Assembly (NCBI GenBank): GCA_963930655.1
Contig: OZ005604.1
Location: 18,114,001 to 18,178,000, forward strand
DNA length: 64,000 nucleotides
Reading direction: 5' to 3'
From: Myrica gale
Lineage: Eukaryota > Streptophyta > Magnoliopsida > Fagales > Myricaceae
In this document: positions 35,919 through 50,900 of the stretch, piece by piece
Position numbering within the stretch: the first letter of the stretch is position 1
Layout of the letters: every line of letters starts with the position of its first letter
Program-made: the position numbers and the translations under genes
The notes under the pieces: model-generated
Told to the model about the DNA's origin: nothing
What the model saw: the letters and a program-made list of their open reading frames with translations, nothing else
The model's database searches: none

Positions 35919-38900
35919 TCAAGAACAACCAAAGCATTTGGTTATAGAGAAAAAAAGACTTGAGGCCGCTGGCTCTGGATCTAGATCAAGCTTTTTGCGA
36001 GGAAGATGCTTAAAGAAGGCTTTCACTGCTCCAGCCACACCATCCTCATTTTCCATGGCTCTGGCAAGTTCCACCGCACGCTCTTTAACCTGGAATCATT
36101 CCCAAGTTTCGGATGAGGTAGTCTGCACTTTCTGGAAGGCTCTGTGACTATAAACCTTTTGCAGTTCCACAAAGGTTTCCCAAATAAATGACCCTTGAGA
36201 GTAACCAAAATTTATCCAAATTGCAAATATCTGTTTTTGACATACAACAAACCTAAATTTCCTTCTACATCGTGTCAAAATATGGTTACAGCACAACAAG
36301 CTACATTAACTTCCCAATCCACAAGTTTGAAAATGAAGCTGAAAACTCTAAGCTACACATCCCCTAGAACCTTTATCCAGAATGAACATCTGTGGATGAT
36401 AAATTACATCCTCTAACAAATTGTGGTATGCTGACATATATATGGTGACAAAAACAAGAAACGAGCTTCTGTTCTTAATTTGAATAATTACTCAATCTAA
36501 TCAAACGTTAGTTTTGCAAGCTAAAAACAAACTCTACGCATAGAATCTGACTACTCTTTGAAGAAGGCAGTTTTTTACAAACTCTAGTAATAAGATCTAC
36601 GTTCTATTGAATAAGAAATTACCTTTGGATCTAGCATAAATTTTATTGCATCAACTAACTTGGGGAGTGAAAACTCATCAACTGGAATGGGCGCAGGTCC
36701 TACTCCTCTTGCATGTACCCGCTCTCCCCAGAAAGGTTGGTCACCAAAGAAAGGTACAATGGTTGTTGGGCACTGTATTGCAAAACCAACAGTGTCACAA
36801 TTAGCTAAACGCCAATTACATGGAACTGAAGGCACCTTGAGTACAGTTAGCTGTGAATCCATTACCGCAGCTTTAAGACCGGCAGCTGTCGTCCCAGCAC
36901 CTCCATGATGCACCTGAAACCAATTAGGCAAAGAAAAAAAAAAGGGATAAAGTGCCTCTTACAGCCTGGAATATTGAAAAAATACCAGCATACAGAATGA
37001 CCTGGCCAGCAGTTTCCAAGCCTAAAAATGAAACTTGGGATCATATATCTGGTCTTTGCCAGGCTGGTCTGTGTCACATTTATGTTTTTGAACTGCATAC
37101 ATACAAATGACAACTAACTATAATTGTAAGTCTCACCACAGCCTTGCATTGTAAGAATAGCCAGTCGTGAGGGCAGTTGTCCAATAAGTATATGAAGTCC
37201 TTTGGTTCTGCCACTGGAAAGAATAAAAAAGGCTCAAACTAGCATACCTAAAACGTGTGATCAAGTGATCATCACAACGCAAGAAACACACAAAAGCTTT
37301 AAATGAAAACTAACACTTACAGTTCCCAAGGCCGCCCCAGCCTTTGTTAATGATGCCCCTCTGTCCAGTCATTTCCAATGCTTTCACAATAATTTGGGTC
37401 ATTTTCACTGGCTCTTCAACAGGCTGACATCAAAAGCAAAAAAAGTCAGGAGAGATAAAATTCTATCCAAGAGAAACAATAAAGAACAATTCAGCATGAA
37501 GTAAAAGTCAGAAAGCCAGAAACATCCTAAATTCACATATCAGACAAGTTGGCAACATTTATCCTTTGTACACCCTCTAAATTTTACTATGTGGTACTCT
37601 TAAGACGTTGAATGATATGTAATGATTACATTTAAAGCAGTGTTCAGACTTCAATAAAAGTTGAACCCCCCAAAAACAGAAAATTCCTTCATTTGGGTAC
37701 CAGGTCAACAAATGAATTTGTTGCACAATGTATATAGAGCTGCCCACCATCACCAAACTTTAAAGAAAAGAATGAGGCCCCCCTTTTAGACCCCCAGATC
37801 ACCCTTATTTTGAACAGGTGAAAATGAAGCATTTAAACTCAGATAAAACGCCGCAAGGAAAGGGAAGTACTCATTTAGAATTCCTTTAAAACAGAGGAGA
37901 CTAGTTCAATTATTTTTAGAAGATCAATCATTACATCAGAATATAAAGCACAATATATGCTGACATGTTCAATGAAGAAATCTGTGCCACTGCAGAGATG
38001 CTTTCCAAAGAAGATTGAAATCCCGTTATTAAAGAAATCATGATCATTAGTGTTTGGTAGACAAAATTACTGCCTAGAAAAGTTGATTGTGCAAGAATAA
38101 GAGCAAAAGTAATAGCGTCGTACCAACAAAAACAGCATCCGCCTAACTAGGGCCTAATAAAGCTAAATCAAACCAAAGTATTGAATATTCAAGCTTGAAT
38201 CTAACTTTCTTCAAGCACGAGCTAGGCTAACCTAGATCAGAATTCGTGAAACCAAGGAAATCTAGACCTCAAGGGGAGCGAATATCCCTAACAGAACTAA
38301 ATACCCTGTATAAAAATTCTGATATTGTTTGACCAAAGTTCTTACATGTTAAGTATATTCCAAAACAATTCTCTTAAAGTATATTGTGTGGTAGATAAAC
38401 ACAATATGATCATCAGGGAATTTATACCACATCCCAGAATATCTGATATTTTGATAATCAAAGTATAAGGTAATATATAGTATAATCACAGAAAATCGAA
38501 TACCACAAATATTTTGTCAACAAGAAAAACCCAGCAACCTAAGAAAAAATACGGAACCTAATCCACTGCGGATGCTATCACTACTAGTCAAATGCAAGTA
38601 AAAGAATCACAGAACTTGGATAGCCTACAGGCCAACTTGACTCAATCAGATGACTCAAACTGCACCATTTACTCTTGCTCGAATGCAAATGCATTTGTAC
38701 AGTTTACTCATTCCGATTACAGACTTAATGTTTACTCATTTCGATGACTCAAAATGTATACTCAAGTTCATACTAATAAGGATTTAAATTACACCTGTAG
38801 CATTAGGAAAACAAGATTCTCCTTATCATTCTTAATACCTAAGATTTTCCTGTCATTGAGCTAAAAATAATCAAAACGAAGTTATATATAAATATACAAA

Positions 38901-41900
38901 TTGAGTCAGACCTAGATGAGTTCTGCTCATTAACAAACAATCAAATTTTCATTCCAACTTAATTATTTTATTAACAGAACAGAGCTAGGTCAAGTTTATA
39001 CAAGTTAAGCTCAAAATATTCATAAAAACCTCAATTTTTTTATAGCCCTGCAATTTGAAGTAGTGCTTCTCTTTCAGTTTTTTATGTCAGGATATAGTTC
39101 AGATAATAAATATTCCTTTTGAGGTGGTCTACAATTTGCTGCTTAATCGATTATGACATACTGTTAACTCTGTCTTTTATCAATAACTCTAAAGTGAGAC
39201 TAGTTGCATCCCTATTCTTTCTGTTCCAGTGTTTATGGAAAAATAAAACAGGTGGAATAAATAGCATGGATATATTTAATCTTTCATTCATTATTTGAAT
39301 TAATGAATAAAATGCAATAGCTATATGAGTGAAAGAAAACAAGTAGATAAAACATTCTTGAGTCTTTGATGTAAAAAAACTAAAGAGATTAGCATAAATG
39401 AATGTGTAAGAAGAAGTGACTGTTTACCCCTTGCACATAACTAGCTAGGATTAGCCACTTGAATCATCATCCCTAATCCCAAAGCCATAACTTATGTCAG
39501 ACAAGTACCATTATGGCATCATGCCAATTCTAATAGAGGCACAACCAGTTTCTTTTGCCTTTGTCTGCTGATCTCTTAGATCCTTCATTTTATACCAAAG
39601 ATTCTTCAATGATTCATAAATAATCGTCCTAGGATCATCCCTTCAAGTTCATTCAACTCCTTCATTAAGAGTCCATATACTGGTCATCCATGAAGATGAG
39701 CTCTTTGTACTTCCCCAACTCATTCTAAATTGGCGTGACCTTTTACAGTCTCAGCTTCTCTCATTCTAATGTTAGTTTTTCGAAACTTTAGCCGAAACGA
39801 TATGGTCTCATTCTCAAAATACTTGAAAATAAACATATACGTCATATAAGAACTCCAATTTTTCCAATAAGCTATATTCACACAAAGAATGCCATCTCCA
39901 TGAAATATACGCTTCCCGATGACAGTTGATCAGCTGAATTTATAGACCTATTGAAACAGCAAAACGCTATAAATTAATTGAATACTCGCTAAAGTAAAGA
40001 CACACAACAGTTGAAGATTTTGTATCTAGGCCCCCATAATTCCTTTTCCTACAACCTTCTCCATCCTCCATTTCATATCTTACCATTGATTATGATTAAA
40101 TCCTACAAAGAATATTCAATTAGTAGGAGATACAAAAAATTTCAGATTATGTGAGAACATCATTACATGTAGTAGCCAAAACCATCAAATTTAAGGGTAA
40201 TTCAGTGTTCAAGAAACAAACACATGGAGCAGAAACAGGACGTTGGAAACTAATCGTGAGAAGTGAGGAACAAGAGAACAATTTGAAGCATCACTTTTGC
40301 AAAAGCTAAATATGTTATGAAGGCTTTTTTGGCACAAATAACGAGGTTAAACAATAGTTATAACAAACAGTGAGACCTGTTTTATATATAAAGAACAATT
40401 CAAAATGGCTGTATACACTGAAAACACAAACAACAGTGTCTTGCAACTGATATGCATACATGTTTACTAGAAGTAGACATACGGTCAACCAACTTAATGT
40501 CATGTTCTCAGTAAAGCATCCTCGTAAAGGTACCCATCAATCACAATACACCCTTTAAATGCTAACCAAATCCATCACTCTGAGTCCTCTTATTCAAACC
40601 GATAGAAGTACCTCACCTAACAAAACATCTTATATCCTCTAACATGGATAGGCTTGGAAAACCTGCCTAAGTGTGCTTGTTGTGAGCTTAGGGTCGTAAA
40701 AATTTACTGGCAACCCAGTGCTTGGACAAGAAATAAGTTGAACAGTAACAGTACACCAAAGAACATGGAGAAATAGACAGAAAAACAACACTAAACCAAC
40801 TTGCCTCAATACTTAATATCACATTAATCAAAACCTGAAATTTTGAATACTAATGACCCATATTTATCCACTTGGCCTTTTGATTAGCCTACTGCATCTA
40901 GACTTCCAATTTGAATAGTAGCAACTTCAACTTTTTTTTTTTTTTTGGGTATGTCGTAAGTTATATTCCAAAAGAAAGTTTGTACAGAGTCAGGGACAAG
41001 CCCTCGAGTCTAACAAATCAGCACAAAGAACGCAAACGGCAAGAGATCATACAACAGAGCAAGACACAAATATCAGCAACGCCTAAAGGCATGCACCAAA
41101 TCTGACAGCAGTGGTTGGATCTGCCCTCAATGCCGCATTAAAAATACCAGAGTTGAGCAACTCATATGCAGGAACTTATGAACTCCACACATCGCTCTGC
41201 ACAAAAGATAGCTCAAAGACTAAGGACTCAATTTAAAGATGTTTTAACCCTAAGACTGATAAGCTTTGTGAGCATCTAGATCAGGTCTTAACAAGATCAT
41301 GAAAAGCTCTTAACACCAAAACTGGAATCACTCAATGGAAAACTTGACATGGAAATGGATATTTCAGATACTCTCACGTTAGAATCGTATCAACATGAAC
41401 ACAACTGCCATTTAGACACAATCATTTTGCCCACCACCAGACTTTATCCCACCCAGGTTACCCACAAGTGACACTACTTCTACAAAAGTTCCCAAACTCT
41501 AGTCTACCTGTTAAAAGAAGCATATAACTTGAATGCACACTAGCATCTACAATTTTACACAAGCAAAATTTGTAGACAACAATTTCGTTGATCATACAAT
41601 AATAATGGACACCATGAAAGAAAATTAGTGATTCCATAAATCAAGGAGAAAGGCTTGCCAAAGCAATTGATGTGTTTTCTATCCTAACATGGATTGAAAA
41701 TTTCTGGAGACAACCTCAGGAGTAAAATTCACCACTAAACTATTGAAAAAATAATCTTCAGCTTCGATATGAAGGGATACTACGGTAGGAGAATATAAGA
41801 ATTGATGTGAGAAATAAGAAATCAAACTCACAAGGCTGCCAAATCCAATATAAATAGGCTTTTCACCAGCTTCGAGCCATTTGACAAGTGATTCAGGAGG

Positions 41901-44900
41901 TTCATAGTTCGACGCAAGATCAAGGAAGCAAAATCCCACTACATCAATCTTTGGTCCCCAATCTGCAGGAGAACAAATGAAATAACTTCTAGATATTCAC
42001 ATGTTTGCCTCAAAATTCATGCCTGCTCATTTTGCAAGGAGGACGCACAATATGTTGTTTCAAACCAAGTAAATTCTGTCTCACTTTAACAGGGGAAGAA
42101 ACCCAGAAAAACCACAAAACAGAAAAGCAAAGAAAGTAAAAAACTAAAATGGAGAAGAGAGCAACGAGCTTGAGTTGAAGGACACGAATAACAAACTGAT
42201 TTACATCTTAAGAAAAACTAATTTATTGGCAAAATACAAGAAAATGCAAATAGCACAATAGCACAGAATAAAGAGAGATATCCTCCAGAGCACCCTGCAG
42301 ACCACAATGACCCCACGGCAACCCAGCCAAAACCCAACTTCTTTTAAATCAAATCCATTGTATCAAACATCGAAAGCCGCCCTGCTTATGACTATGTTTA
42401 ACCAAAAGAGGAAGTAGAACAAGACAGGATTGAAATAAAAGGCAACCACCTTTTGGTTTAGGAACAAGGTGAGGACTCCAAATATATCCATGTGGGATAT
42501 CAGACTCAGAGCCTTGTGAACCGCTTAAATATGTTACAGGACGAAGCTTCATCTTTTTCTTCCGAGCATCATTGATCATGTCCCGAATCCCAAGCCAAAT
42601 CAAGGAGTCAACAATTTGATATGACAGCTGAAAAGAATTAAAGCACAGAGCCAAAAATTCAGTAGAATACAACAGAACTGGAAGAGGCTGGGAAGCTACA
42701 ATATTCAAATTAGGCAGGAAAGAAGAGCAACAACAAAAGAAAACTAATCAATACACTCACCCTATATCCAGCTTGCTGCTTTACACGGGATAAAGGATGT
42801 GGAAATTCAGTAGTTGGCCTGGTATGAAAAGAGAAATATGTATGCAATGCAGTTCAAAATTCTCCACTAAACATGTTGCAAAGTTTGATCAGTATAATAC
42901 ATGAAACTGTGCACTTAACAGATAAAGATCAGTTAAAAACAATACATAACTCAGTAAGATACAATTACCCAGACAAGACTTACGTCCATGGCATCGTGAA
43001 AAATATATGAATCGGTATTCTTAGTGCCTCCGCCACATGGACATGCCCTAAAGAAGTATTGTGGATGGTTACTAAAACCATATGATACAACAAAATATAA
43101 GCTCAACTTCAATAATTATGGAAAGTAAGAATATGATCAGGTACCACAATGCATTCCCATTCAAGGGCATAAGAAACTAGTTTTATCTCAGCTTATCTTT
43201 AGCAAAACAAACATAGCCTACGATAATGTTTCAAAATTTACAAACAGTAGAAATCAAGTGGAAATTGAACCTAAAATTAATCTGGTTGAGAGTTGGGAAA
43301 CCAGACTCGGCTTCAAATACAAATTACCCAGAAAGTTTGACAATTTCAAATTCAGAGGTCAAATAACTGGGAGACTATGTCTTCCAGGGCATTTCAACCC
43401 AATTTTTTGAAATCTAGAACCTTATCCATGAGTAGTAGTCATTGTAAAGTATTGTGCTTGTGAGAGCATAGCCATAACTTCAGTCTTTTCTCACTACCAT
43501 CCAAAAATGCATACAATGGCACAATCTAAAATGTTAAAGGGTAAAATCCACAAATCTGGTAGTTGAATAACTAATGAGAGCTAAAAGCATGTATCAGCAA
43601 GCTCGAATCTTTTTTAATTCAACTACTTACAAAGTCCTTCCTACCAAGTTCATTCCCACATAGCACTCCCTTCACCAAGAAGCTCAAGAAACCCTTGGAT
43701 TAAGCACCAGACAACCAGAAATTTCTGGCCGAATTTATCTCTCTCATAATTGATCAAAAGCAGAAATATTCTCAAAAAAATCCCTCATCATAATCAAAAC
43801 TGATGACCTTTTTTTTTTTTGGGGTGGGGTAGGGGGGGGGGGGTTATGTAGAACTGATAAACTGCCATATGAAAGGTGATTGGGAACAACATCAGAATCG
43901 CATGTGTACTAAATGCAAAGACAAAGAAGGTTCATCACCCTTAAATTCTTCATATTTTGAATTTCATATATGAATAGCTTTTCTGTGCCCTGTTAACCAG
44001 ACAATTCTCCTCCCAACAAATTTCACTACTTATCAAACAGAAGAACAAAAGTTCCTGATACTTGAAAATATTGTAACAAATACAACAGCAACAAGACCTT
44101 ACCGTATGCGGGGGGATTGGCGATGATTGCATCCGCTTTAAAGGGGATACCGGAATCAATATCTGGGTCTTTGCAAGCTGGAAGTAAAGAATAAATAATT
44201 TCCTTCATTTGATTTCGTTGAACAGGTATCTCAGAAGGTCCCGATGGCAAGAACCCTTTATTTTTAACCATATCTGTTTGAGGAAAGAAACTCAATCAGT
44301 CAACAAGGTTCTTCCAACTTCAAAAAGTAAAGAACGAATGACACTCAATATAATAACAATTATTGTATTTGTTAAGGAAAGAATTAGTATTGAGGGCAAG
44401 TGACTGTAAGCGGATGGGTTTAGACAGGTGTTTTCGAGTAGAAGCTAAAACATTTCAGGTGACAGTTAGTGATAGAGGAGTTGTTAGATGGTCGGAGTGG
44501 AGTCGAAAGTCTCATAGTGCCATCTCGCTTGGGAGATTTGGGGCTGTTTGGTTAGTTAATCTAGCCAGTCAGATGTTGGGAGCAGCTGCTGATCAGGCTG
44601 TCGTTTTGAGATTCAATGAAGGCTCTAGGGCTTTCCTGGCTCAACGATGTGCTAACAAGTCGGGAAGATATGTTGCCGTGATGGAGTTTGGAGCAGAACG
44701 CCGGAAAGGGGTGGTCATGGTCCCTGAAGGTCGAGTGGGAGCTGGCTGGTTGGCTATGGCAGAGTGTTTCCAGGGGGTGGTTGATCACCTTGGGCTGGTA
44801 GGGAATCGTAATGGTGCTGGCGGAGCAATGGGGCGGAGAGAGGGGGTGTCTTTCGCGGAAGCTGTACAGATGGGGTCGAGAAGGGGTGGTCATGGGCAGG

Positions 44901-47900
44901 CTGTTTCTCATGCTCGAAGTGCCGCTCCATTTGCAGGAGGCAAAGGGAGGTCGATTGTGGAGAAAGGGAAGAGCATTGCAGTCGAGGGGGCAGCTTTGTC
45001 TGTTTTGGGGGCTACTCCTGACATGTTAGAGGTTTGTTGCCCAATGCACTTTCGATTGAGACTAAAGGGTCTACTTGATGATTTGAATAGGCTCCTCGGG
45101 TCAGTCTTGGGTGAGGGTTCGTGGGGTCTGTTGGAAGACCGGGTTGGCTGTGCTGAGTGTGCTGGGCCGGGTGGGCTTGTTGATCCGGGAGTTGGGGGTG
45201 GGCCAGTGGGATGCGTCAGTTCTCTGAAGCCCGAAACCTGTGCGTCTGGGCAAGAGGTACAGTTGGTTGCTAAGGCTTTGGGTGGGCTTGTTTCTGGGCC
45301 GGGTGGGCTTGCAGATCCGGGTGGGCTTGCAGACCCGAGAATCCATTTTGAAGCCGATATCAACGTCACCTCCGATCCCTTGGAGATCCCCTTGGGTGCT
45401 GACCGAAACACTTTGCCGGTGGACGATCTGCCCTCGTCGACGCTGTCGGTGGTGGCAGGGAGTGGTTCCGATGACTCGCCAGCGCCGGAACAGTCGGATG
45501 TAGTTGGGACTGTTACTGCCAGTTTCAACGTCACCTCCGATCCCTTGGAGATCCCCTCGGGTGCTGACTGGAGCACTTTGCCGGTGGACGATCTGCCCTC
45601 GTCGACGCTGTCTGTGGTGCCGGAACAGTTGAATGTAGTTGGGGCTGTTTCTACCCGTGCCCTGATGGAGGGGGCCATGTACAGGATTGTTGTGGGGCTC
45701 TCTCAGGTGGTATTGAGGGGGGGAGTGTTCCCGAGGGTTGTCTAAGACCCAGTCTCGTGTTGGGAGCTCTAAGACATCTCTAGAATTGGAGGTTGGACTG
45801 GAGCCCGTGGGTGAGAGCTCTAAGTACATTCATTCTGGTGTGAGGCTAGCAGATTCTTTAGTAGGGGAAGGGCTAGCAGACAATAGCGTTGCTGGGTCTT
45901 TAGCGACGGAGGACGGCTTCCCTCATAAAGATTTGGGGGGAGATTCTCCGGCGTGGGTCCTAGACATGGTTTCCTCTGTAGGTGAGATGGTTGGGGTGTC
46001 TTGTGGTGGTCAAGAGGAAAAGCTGAGGGAGCTCTTTGCAGCGTTGGAACGCGATCGGGTGCCGTTTCGTTCGAAAACATCTAGAAAATCAGGGGGGAAG
46101 ATGATCAGGGAGTTGAAGGGCTTGAAGTCTTCGGTTAATTATGACGGTTCTTCTTCGTCCGCTAGGAAGCTTGTGACCTTTGGATTGGACTGTTAGGGGT
46201 CTCGTTTGGATTGCGGGTGGGGGGGAGGTTTTTGGGAGGGTCTTGTTGGCCAATGGGGTGAGGTTTGTAGGCCAGTGGGTCGTGGGTGGGTGGGTTTTCC
46301 TGTTTATGTTTTGCTTTCTTCAGTACTTTCTCTTGTACTGTTGTATTCCCGTTGTGTGTTTCGTTTTTTCTTTTTAATAAAATTGCCTTAATTATCAAAA
46401 AAAATAGTATTGAGGGAAATACTCTATGATGAGTGATTATAGAGATTAATCTTTTCTCTCCCTCTATACATTGCACCCTAATTTTCACACCAGTATTAAT
46501 AACCAAAACATTAACGGTAACACAAAATAATGACAATGAAAAGAATGATTATCAACAACAGCAACAATGATAATAATAATGGCACAAAACATAAGATCTA
46601 CTTTTTCCTGTGCTTCAGCATTGCCCTCTTGTTCCTTTCGTCGAATTAGTTATTGTTAATAAAAGAATTAGTACTTGGGATAAGAAACCAATCTGTTAAA
46701 AAAGGTGCAAAACAGAAATAACACCGATTCGAAACAACGAAATAAAGAGAGTAAGCAAGTGTGAGTGTATAACGGGGAGAGAGAGATGGGAGTGCAAAAG
46801 ACAATATTCGCATACCAAAATAATTAGGTAGAGGTCTAGGATCAAGAGGCTATTCAAACCAGAATAAGGAAAGAGGTGAAAATGTCAATATTCCATTGCT
46901 ATGAAAACAATTCACATGGTCAAAAGTATCAGATTGCTTCGTTAAGCGCCCAAACATAGCCTCTGTACTCCGCTAATTGATGTCCCTTAGCTATATGACT
47001 ATTTAGTTTATATATTCTAATAATTCATAGCGAAATCTGGATGAGCGTAAAAAACAATCTAAAACACAAAACATACATCATATTGGAAAACAAGCAATGT
47101 ATAAAAAAACTTCAAAGCATCATAAGCGCATGCCTCAGATATGCCACAAAAGCATCATTGAAGCAATTTATGCATCAACAGTCAGGGAAAGCCATTTCCC
47201 AACCACTGCTTCTTGATCACAGACATCAGATATGCAACTACTTTGACAAGATAGTGTACGGTCATCATAAGATCACATAGAAAATTCAAACATAAATGGC
47301 CCGTTTAGATACATACAACCGGCCAAAACTTTTGGATCTCCGCCTAGAGGGTAAAACTCCAACCCAGCAGTCAAGACAAATTCTTTAAAATTTGAATGAG
47401 TTGCTAGCCGAACACGATGGCCATAGTCCTGCATGCAAAATATTCATGTAAATAACTCAAATTACTCTCCAAATATCTTGCATGGCCCACATATAAGTAG
47501 AATATAAGGTGGCGCTTGTTTGCCAAAATTTCGGGAATATTTTGGATATTGAGATTTTTTGGGGTTTGTGAAAAGTATGAAGTGTATATGTGTAGATGTT
47601 GGAAATTTTGGAGTGTGTTTGTTTTCCTCCAAATTTCCATACCCTGAAATATCGGGGAAACAAACGACACCTAAATATAAGCAAAGCAATCAATATGTAC
47701 GCATATTAATCCAAACATCGAATTTCAGTTCACAGATTCTTCATATCTTGGAATAATCAATAAGAAGAGATTGCAATTTAAATGCTCTAAGATAACTTAA
47801 GACTCATCTAACCAAACACAAAGGTGGCACAATTGAATATTAGGTATTCATTAATCACATTAACAAAATCTTCTCAGACATAAACCTGTTCAGAAGTACC

Positions 47901-50900
47901 CAAAATTTTTTTATTTTGCAGAAAAACAAAAACAAGGAAGAACGAAACAAATAGTAAAGCTGTGCAGTGCAGGACAAAGTAAAAATGAAGGAAATCTAGC
48001 CTTGAACATAGGGCAATTTTGAAGTACAAATTACTAATGGAATTTGTATATGTAAGATCTCTTTAACTATCATCTTTGAAAAATGAGATAAGTACTCTTA
48101 CACCCTCCAACTTTGACACTAGCACCATTGTTGTAATCTTTTAGGCTTGCTTACATAAATAAGATAGCCCATAGCCTAAAGAAAATAAAATGAAACCTAA
48201 ATAGTTCTTGCATCTTATATCCTTAAACTTTTGTACCTTTCATGGTACTCAAATGAGAAAATTAAAATCTCCATCAAGGTCAAGCTTGAAAGATTATTCA
48301 CACATTGAGGAAATGGAATATGCTTGTCGAAGATTTAGAAACTCTCAAAACCTGCAAACATTTGCCAATAGCAATAAACGGCTGAACGTCCCCACGTGTG
48401 CCAACAATAAGCATTACTATTTGCAATGGTGGTATGTACTGAAGATCTGTTGCATCCAGAGGCTCATCATCCACAGCAACCTTACAAGCACCAACAGTTC
48501 CAGCAGCAAGAGCTCGTGGTTCGACATCTACTGGAACCTCAAATTCTACAGTTCCATCATCTTTTACTGTAGCTATTCTGTTCAAAAGACTTAGCTGCGT
48601 GGCTCAAAAAATTCAATAAATGATCCAGGTAACACATATGGAAAAACCATGTATCAAGCACCTCACATAAATTTCACCTTCTGCTGGACAGAGATTTGGT
48701 CGTCAAAAATTTGTGCTGCCTCTTCAGCACATAAATTGTTATGTCTGTGCCTCTCAGTTTTTGATCTTTCCAACCTAATGCGACCTGTAGATTCCACTTT
48801 GCCAACATTTGATGCCTCAATCAATGTGTTTACTTCAGAAGCATTCTTGCTAGAAACACCTGAATGAACAAAACTCAAATATATCAATAAAATTATTTGC
48901 AGATGCACAATAATTAAGTAAAAAGTACCACATAGCCTTTCTTCCTTTTTTCTCTTTTTTTTCCTTTTTCTCTTATGTTAAGAAGCTAAATTCCCAACCC
49001 CATTTCACCAAAGCCAATTTACCACCTGTGCAAGGCACAAGGTCGAAGCAAACACATAACTCCAAGTGCAATATAGCACAGAATGACCAGATCAAAATGG
49101 GGCTCAAATTTCACCAGCAAATCATTACCAAAAAAGAAAACCTATTACCCCAAGTTAAAATTTGCTTCGCTTTCTATTTTATTGTTTCCAGAAAGAGACT
49201 TAGTATCTATTTCCTTCTTTCTTTTCCATTTCTTTCCAAACAATCATGTTAAATGAGAAAAATAACTAGTCTCTTCAGCGCTCCTGCTTGCTTTCTGATC
49301 CTTACACAATGGACATTCTGATCATAAAATTATAGGTCAACTCACTGCTTTAGCTTTTAATCTTCATTCATGTGATATTCTCACCTTACTGATAACCTGA
49401 TCTACTTTCACTGTAAGAAACTTTTCTTTTTTTTGATAAGCACTGTAAGAAACTTTTTAATAAATGTCAAATTGTACAAGCTGCATATGTGAATGAAAAG
49501 ATAGGTTGACAGCGTATGAGGTAATCCAGTGAGTACATGTACAAAAAAAAAATCGGGTCAGATCGGGTCTATGCAAAAGCAAGTTTCCCTGGAAGTTCAG
49601 TACTTCAAATAATGTATCCTAACTTTTATATATTTGCCACACCTTGTTTCTCTGTGATTTCGCACTCAAAAGTAGGCGAATGTTAAAGCAGCTTCTGGTA
49701 GTACCCGACAAAGTACTTCCAAAAGTCTTGTTTTGACAAAATGGATGATACTTGCTCATCCTGAATAGGTTCATACATGAGCGGCTTCCCAAACTTATTT
49801 TTTTTATAAGAAAATATTATTAGAAGAATGTGAGAATAGTACAAAGGTTGTACCAGAACCACTTAAGACATACAAGCAAAGAAACTAAGGAAATCCTGAA
49901 AATCTAAAAAGGGACAACTTAACACAGCATTAGACCAAAAGAAAAGAGGATGCAGCAGGTCGCCCTGTAAAATAAGTTTGGCTTCCCAAACTTATTTTAC
50001 AGAATTACATTCTTTTGCTCTAATTACGTCTACTCTATAGCAAAATATAATTACAGACAAACGCGTGCTGGCTGAAGGCGTGTGGGTGTCTATTTGCAGA
50101 AAAAAGGGGGTGGTTTCTTTTTGGATTTCAAAGTGCAAAAAGCAGAAAGGTTGAACCAAACAGAACCTCAATTCTTTCATATTACTGTTGCAAGCACTAT
50201 TCATACTACAAAGTAATAGCTAAGTTTACATGGCAGTGATACGATCACCCTGGTATAACAGTGATAATATACTTTTCCATATCCCATCCTCATAGCTTGC
50301 TGCTCATTCTCTGAAACACTGAACCTAAACCCAACCTAGTGATTGATGCGGGGAAATGAAGGGACCAAACCAGGAGCACAAGCAAGTCATGACCCTATCT
50401 ATCACAGCATCTGCCGCTATTCTCCATAAAATCTTCATAGATTCTCAATGTTTTTCCTATAGCGGGATTTTGAGCCTGCCCAGCTGCACAGTGCCATCAA
50501 GCTCCCAGCTCAGTCTCACTGCCTTACCTTTCTAGCACTAGCACTCCACCCTACCCAGCATGCTCATGCTTCATAGGTAGTGTTTGCAAACCCAAAACAA
50601 TAGGAAATTTTTTACCCATCCAAAATTTTTGAATGCAAACATAACTAACTCAAAATTTTGGTTAAGAAAATAATTTTTTTTATAAGGCAATTTTATTGAG
50701 AAGGAAATAGAGGAAACAATACAATGAACTATACTGAGTCTCCTGAACCATATAAGCTAAAAAAACTAAGAAAATCAGAAAAGGGAGTTCCCAACACCGA
50801 GCTAGCCCACAAAAATAAAGACAGCAACAATTGTCCCCCCATACACTCCAAAGAAAGGCCACGCCCTCAAAGGATTTTTTATTTCTCTCCTTCCATAAAA

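Larger units (their letters stand above)
44385..46416 (+). mobile_element. ORF1-only L1-derived retroposon (HAL1-like) in intron 4 of the glucosyltransferase gene
   Basis: A 2.0 kb insertion (44397-46404) flanked by the 12-bp duplication TAGTATTGAGGG (44385-44396 and 46405-46416). It has an AATAAA at about 46376 and ends in ATTATC plus eight A's. Inside, an ATG at 44414 opens a 443-codon frame (MGLDRCFRVEAKTFQVTVSD; RRKGVVMVPEGRVGAGWLAM), which continues in another frame to 46196 (KMIRELKGLKSSVNYDGSSS). These resemble the N- and C-terminal parts of plant L1 ORF1. No endonuclease or reverse transcriptase follows; only an L1-like 3' UTR. It is antisense to the host gene's transcription. Confidence 0.75.

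Noticed and set aside
44908-45829. Long minus-strand open frames (over 240 codons) opposite the retroposon ORF
   Set aside because: They lie antisense to the GC-rich ORF1-like frame, are proline/serine/threonine rich and resemble no family; long antisense frames are expected in such GC-rich DNA.
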